Source: Chryseosolibacter indicum (GTDB lineage: Bacteria > Bacteroidota > Bacteroidia > Cytophagales > Cyclobacteriaceae). From it: a stretch of DNA of 64,000 nucleotides. Position numbers and translations under genes: made by a program. The notes under the pieces are model-generated. The model was given only the letters and a program-made list of their open reading frames with translations. It was not told the DNA's origin and ran no database searches. The stretch's first letter is position 1. Each line of letters opens with the position of its first letter. The stretch lies in contig NZ_JAHESD010000004.1 of the NCBI RefSeq assembly GCF_018598585.1, positions 124,001 to 188,000 of the forward strand. Reading direction: 5' to 3'. Below are positions 63,101 through 64,000 of the stretch, piece by piece.

Positions 63101-64000
63101 TGGATAACACCGCATTGTTAAGAATGCTGTTGTTGTCATTTTTCTGATGCTGGTAGTATTTGTATACGCCAGTATGGCGATTGATGAAATTTACCCCTCC
63201 GCCATCTGTTCCAATCCAAAGGTTTTCATTTTTGTCTTCTGTTATACAAGTGATATGATTATCACTAAGCCCATGCTTTCGCGCTTTGTGATGAATGAAA
63301 GGTTTATCCCACTTGCTGAAATAGCTGATGCCTCCATTGTAGCTTCCTAACCACAGGATGCCGCTGTTTGTGTCATAGTATAATGTATGAATGGAATTGC
63401 TTTTAAGCCCTTCTTCGTGCTCAATATCAGAGTTAAGAGCGGTGAGCGTTTTTGTCTCGATGTTGAATATATTTAAACCACCACCTTCGGTGCCAATATA
63501 TACATGTCCTTCATTGTCACCCGTTAGCCATAATATGCCGTCGTTATTTAACTCCGAGTTTTGTGTAGTGAAGTGTTCAAAGGTTTCAGTGTCTTTATCA
63601 AAACGATTCAGGCCTCCTCCCCAGGTGCCTATCCAAATATTTCCATACTTATCCTCAAAAATTGATTTAACATAGTTGTGTGTTAAACCGTTGTTGTTAC
63701 GCTCACGCTTAACAAAATGCCTGAACCTATTTTCTTTATTGTCAAGAATGTTTAGTCCCTTGTCAGTTCCAATCCATAGATTCCCTTCATGGTCCTTGTA
63801 TAAAGCGGTAATAGCACCTTCGGCGATAGAGTGAGGATTGCCAGGCTTGTTTTTATAGTGCTTAAATGTTTTCGTTTTATAATCGAACCGGTCAAGTCCA
63901 CCATCTGTACCTATCCAAAGGTTTTTATCCCGGTCAGGATAAATTGAATATATTTTATTTCCGCTTATACTATTGGGATCTGAGGAGTTGTGAATGAAGT
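60123..64000 (-). CDS. Hybrid two-component system regulator (N-terminal part outside window)
   Basis: The frame is open through 64000 with no stop, so at least 1291 residues are visible and the start lies beyond the window. An apparent start at 63110 is internal. Order: Reg_prop propeller repeats (NLWIGTDGG and variants, about every 45 residues), Y_Y_Y domain (NYVGSQSSATYTNLDAGDYIFKVKASNNDGVW), one membrane helix (LLWFKFLITCFIIGTAITYY), coiled coil, HisKA (FFTNISHELRTPL), HATPase (RDNGEGIP, GSGIGLALVKEL), receiver (PDIIISDIMMPEKDG) and AraC helix-turn-helix at the C terminus. It senses periplasmic xylan fragments and activates the locus in known homologues. It is convergent with GH51. Confidence 0.95.
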   Translation of the reverse strand, partial: FIHNSSDPNSISGNKIYSIYPDRDKNLWIGTDGGLDRFDYKTKTFKHYKNKPGNPHSIAEGAITALYKDHEGNLWIGTDKGLNILDNKENRFRHFVKRERNNNGLTHNYVKSIFEDKYGNIWIGTWGGGLNRFDKDTETFEHFTTQNSELNNDGILWLTGDNEGHVYIGTEGGGLNIFNIETKTLTALNSDIEHEEGLKSNSIHTLYYDTNSGILWLGSYNGGISYFSKWDKPFIHHKARKHGLSDNHITCITEDKNENLWIGTDGGGVNFINRHTGVYKYYQHQKNDNNSILNNAVLSMLCDSKNNIWIGTFNGGLDKLDVKINKIQHFLYDPESSSGLAGRHVSAIYEDKRGNLWVGTMTGGLHLFNNKNNTFTRFQHDPTNPKSIIDDFIIGISEDSQGGLLVQTGKGLDAFDYRTKTFERFGTSYGVNFDVPSVVLEDSQNNLWIGSQELGLFKITRPSNKLSVYTIKDGLPSNNISGLLEDNAGNLWISTFKGLCKFENAITSTSAEAKFQIYSVEDGLQGTEFKPGAFCKRRNGNMVFGGQNGFNEFNPSSIKANPFIPPVKITGFKIFNKDVVYGKSEVLKTPVSELKKITLTADESVFTFEFSALNYIHAEKNQYAYKLENFDKDWNYVGSQSSATYTNLDAGDYIFKVKASNNDGVWNENGVTLAVTVLPPWWNLLWFKFLITCFIIGTAITYYKLRTYQLKQNKKELEHQVQVRTSALQQANKVIEERHEEIRAQNESLIQKNLELEKQATEIKRLAEEIKELNEAKLKFFTNISHELRTPLNLIIWPLEDMLQKKVAQEQLEEKYNLMHKNATRLIKLINQLLDFRKIETGSLELKLTYKNIVQSIHEIFNSFQDWAYRSRIHYSLETNVSQLFMHYDEDTLEKIITNLLSNAFKHVKEDGAIKVSIELKITDEKGKGRLLIAVRDNGEGIPEAQMPYIFNRFYEGTPAKIPGSGIGLALVKELVELHQGEISVLSEVGKGSTFEIKLPVDLQAEINNVLPQRITLAEQNFEDNEPEQLYVTSQGTIDTLPIILVVDDNEDIRNYISRKLGSLYHVEVSADGKEGIEKALDIIPDIIISDIMMPEKDGFELCQRLKSDERTSHVPIILLTARSGDEAQLKGLTIGADDYLTKPFKLDILQLKIKNILFTRQKLKQQFTKNPHYIPDNTQVSSADEAFLKKAVAVIEENLDNSDFDVERFSEYFNMSRRNVLRKLKGITGLSINEFIKNIRLKEAYKLLLQGDLNVAEVAYSVGFNDQKYFSKCFKEHFGKLPSELNQRLA

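Noticed and set aside
60123-63110. Hybrid regulator starting at 63110
   Set aside because: The same frame continues without a stop to 64000 and encodes more Reg_prop repeats, so the ATG at 63110 is internal.

Overview
The window is chromosomal DNA from a Bacteroidota bacterium, most likely of the order Cytophagales. The evidence is two large proteins with C-terminal type IX secretion (Por) sorting domains, a SusC/SusD pair, a hybrid two-component system with a Reg_prop sensor, Bacteroidota-type promoters (TTG, about 19 bases, TAnnTTTG), and almost no Shine-Dalgarno signals. The species cannot be named from the sequence.

Layout. (1) 1-12.6 kb is core-like: a thioredoxin-fold protein cut by the left edge, a 43-residue membrane peptide, dipeptidase E, an HD protein with a TPR protein, an NTF2-like protein with a histidine phosphatase, a ligase-associated exonuclease with its ATP-dependent DNA ligase, a small OmpA-like protein, an ABC ATPase with a TolC-type protein behind a sigma-54-like promoter, and ribosomal protein S1. 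(2) 12.70-12.77 kb is tRNA-Cys(GCA). Its last 22 bases recur at 25839-25860, and these two copies bound a 13.1-kb integrated element. A tyrosine recombinase lies at the right end, matching paired 9-base motifs lie inside both ends, and an excisionase-like HTH gene and a 46-bp tandem repeat lie in the interior. The cargo is dominated by orphan immunity-type proteins (DUF2185/Imm33, DUF695-RraB, DUF1851/Tdi1-like), small exported or membrane proteins, an AbiEii-type toxin-antitoxin pair joined to a DUF3800 gene, a HEPN-motif protein and a DUF2971 protein. No matching secreted toxin is present.

(3) 26-37 kb holds two convergent giant T9SS cargo genes: an ELWKxxGT-repeat protein, and a 2554-residue adhesin-like protein built from repeats of about 890 residues. 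(4) 37-39 kb has a YdcZ-type transporter, a single-domain response regulator and a DUF421-like membrane protein.

(5) 39-64 kb is a glucuronoxylan utilisation locus: GH97, GH67 alpha-glucuronidase, LacI regulator, GH10 xylanase, mannonate dehydratase (UxuA), SusD, SusC, an NAD(P)-binding epimerase-like protein, GH115 alpha-glucuronidase, GH51 arabinofuranosidase, and a hybrid two-component regulator that runs off the right edge. GH10 would cut the xylan backbone, GH115 and GH67 would remove glucuronic acid from polymer and oligomers, GH51 would remove arabinose, SusCD would import oligosaccharides, and UxuA would pass glucuronate-derived mannonate towards KDG. Three near-identical 16-base palindromes, upstream of GH10/UxuA and of SusC, are the likely LacI operators.

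The most interesting part is the tRNA-Cys element. It resembles in concept the recombinase-associated acquired interbacterial defence (rAID) loci of gut Bacteroidales, here combined with an anti-phage or abortive-infection-like module.
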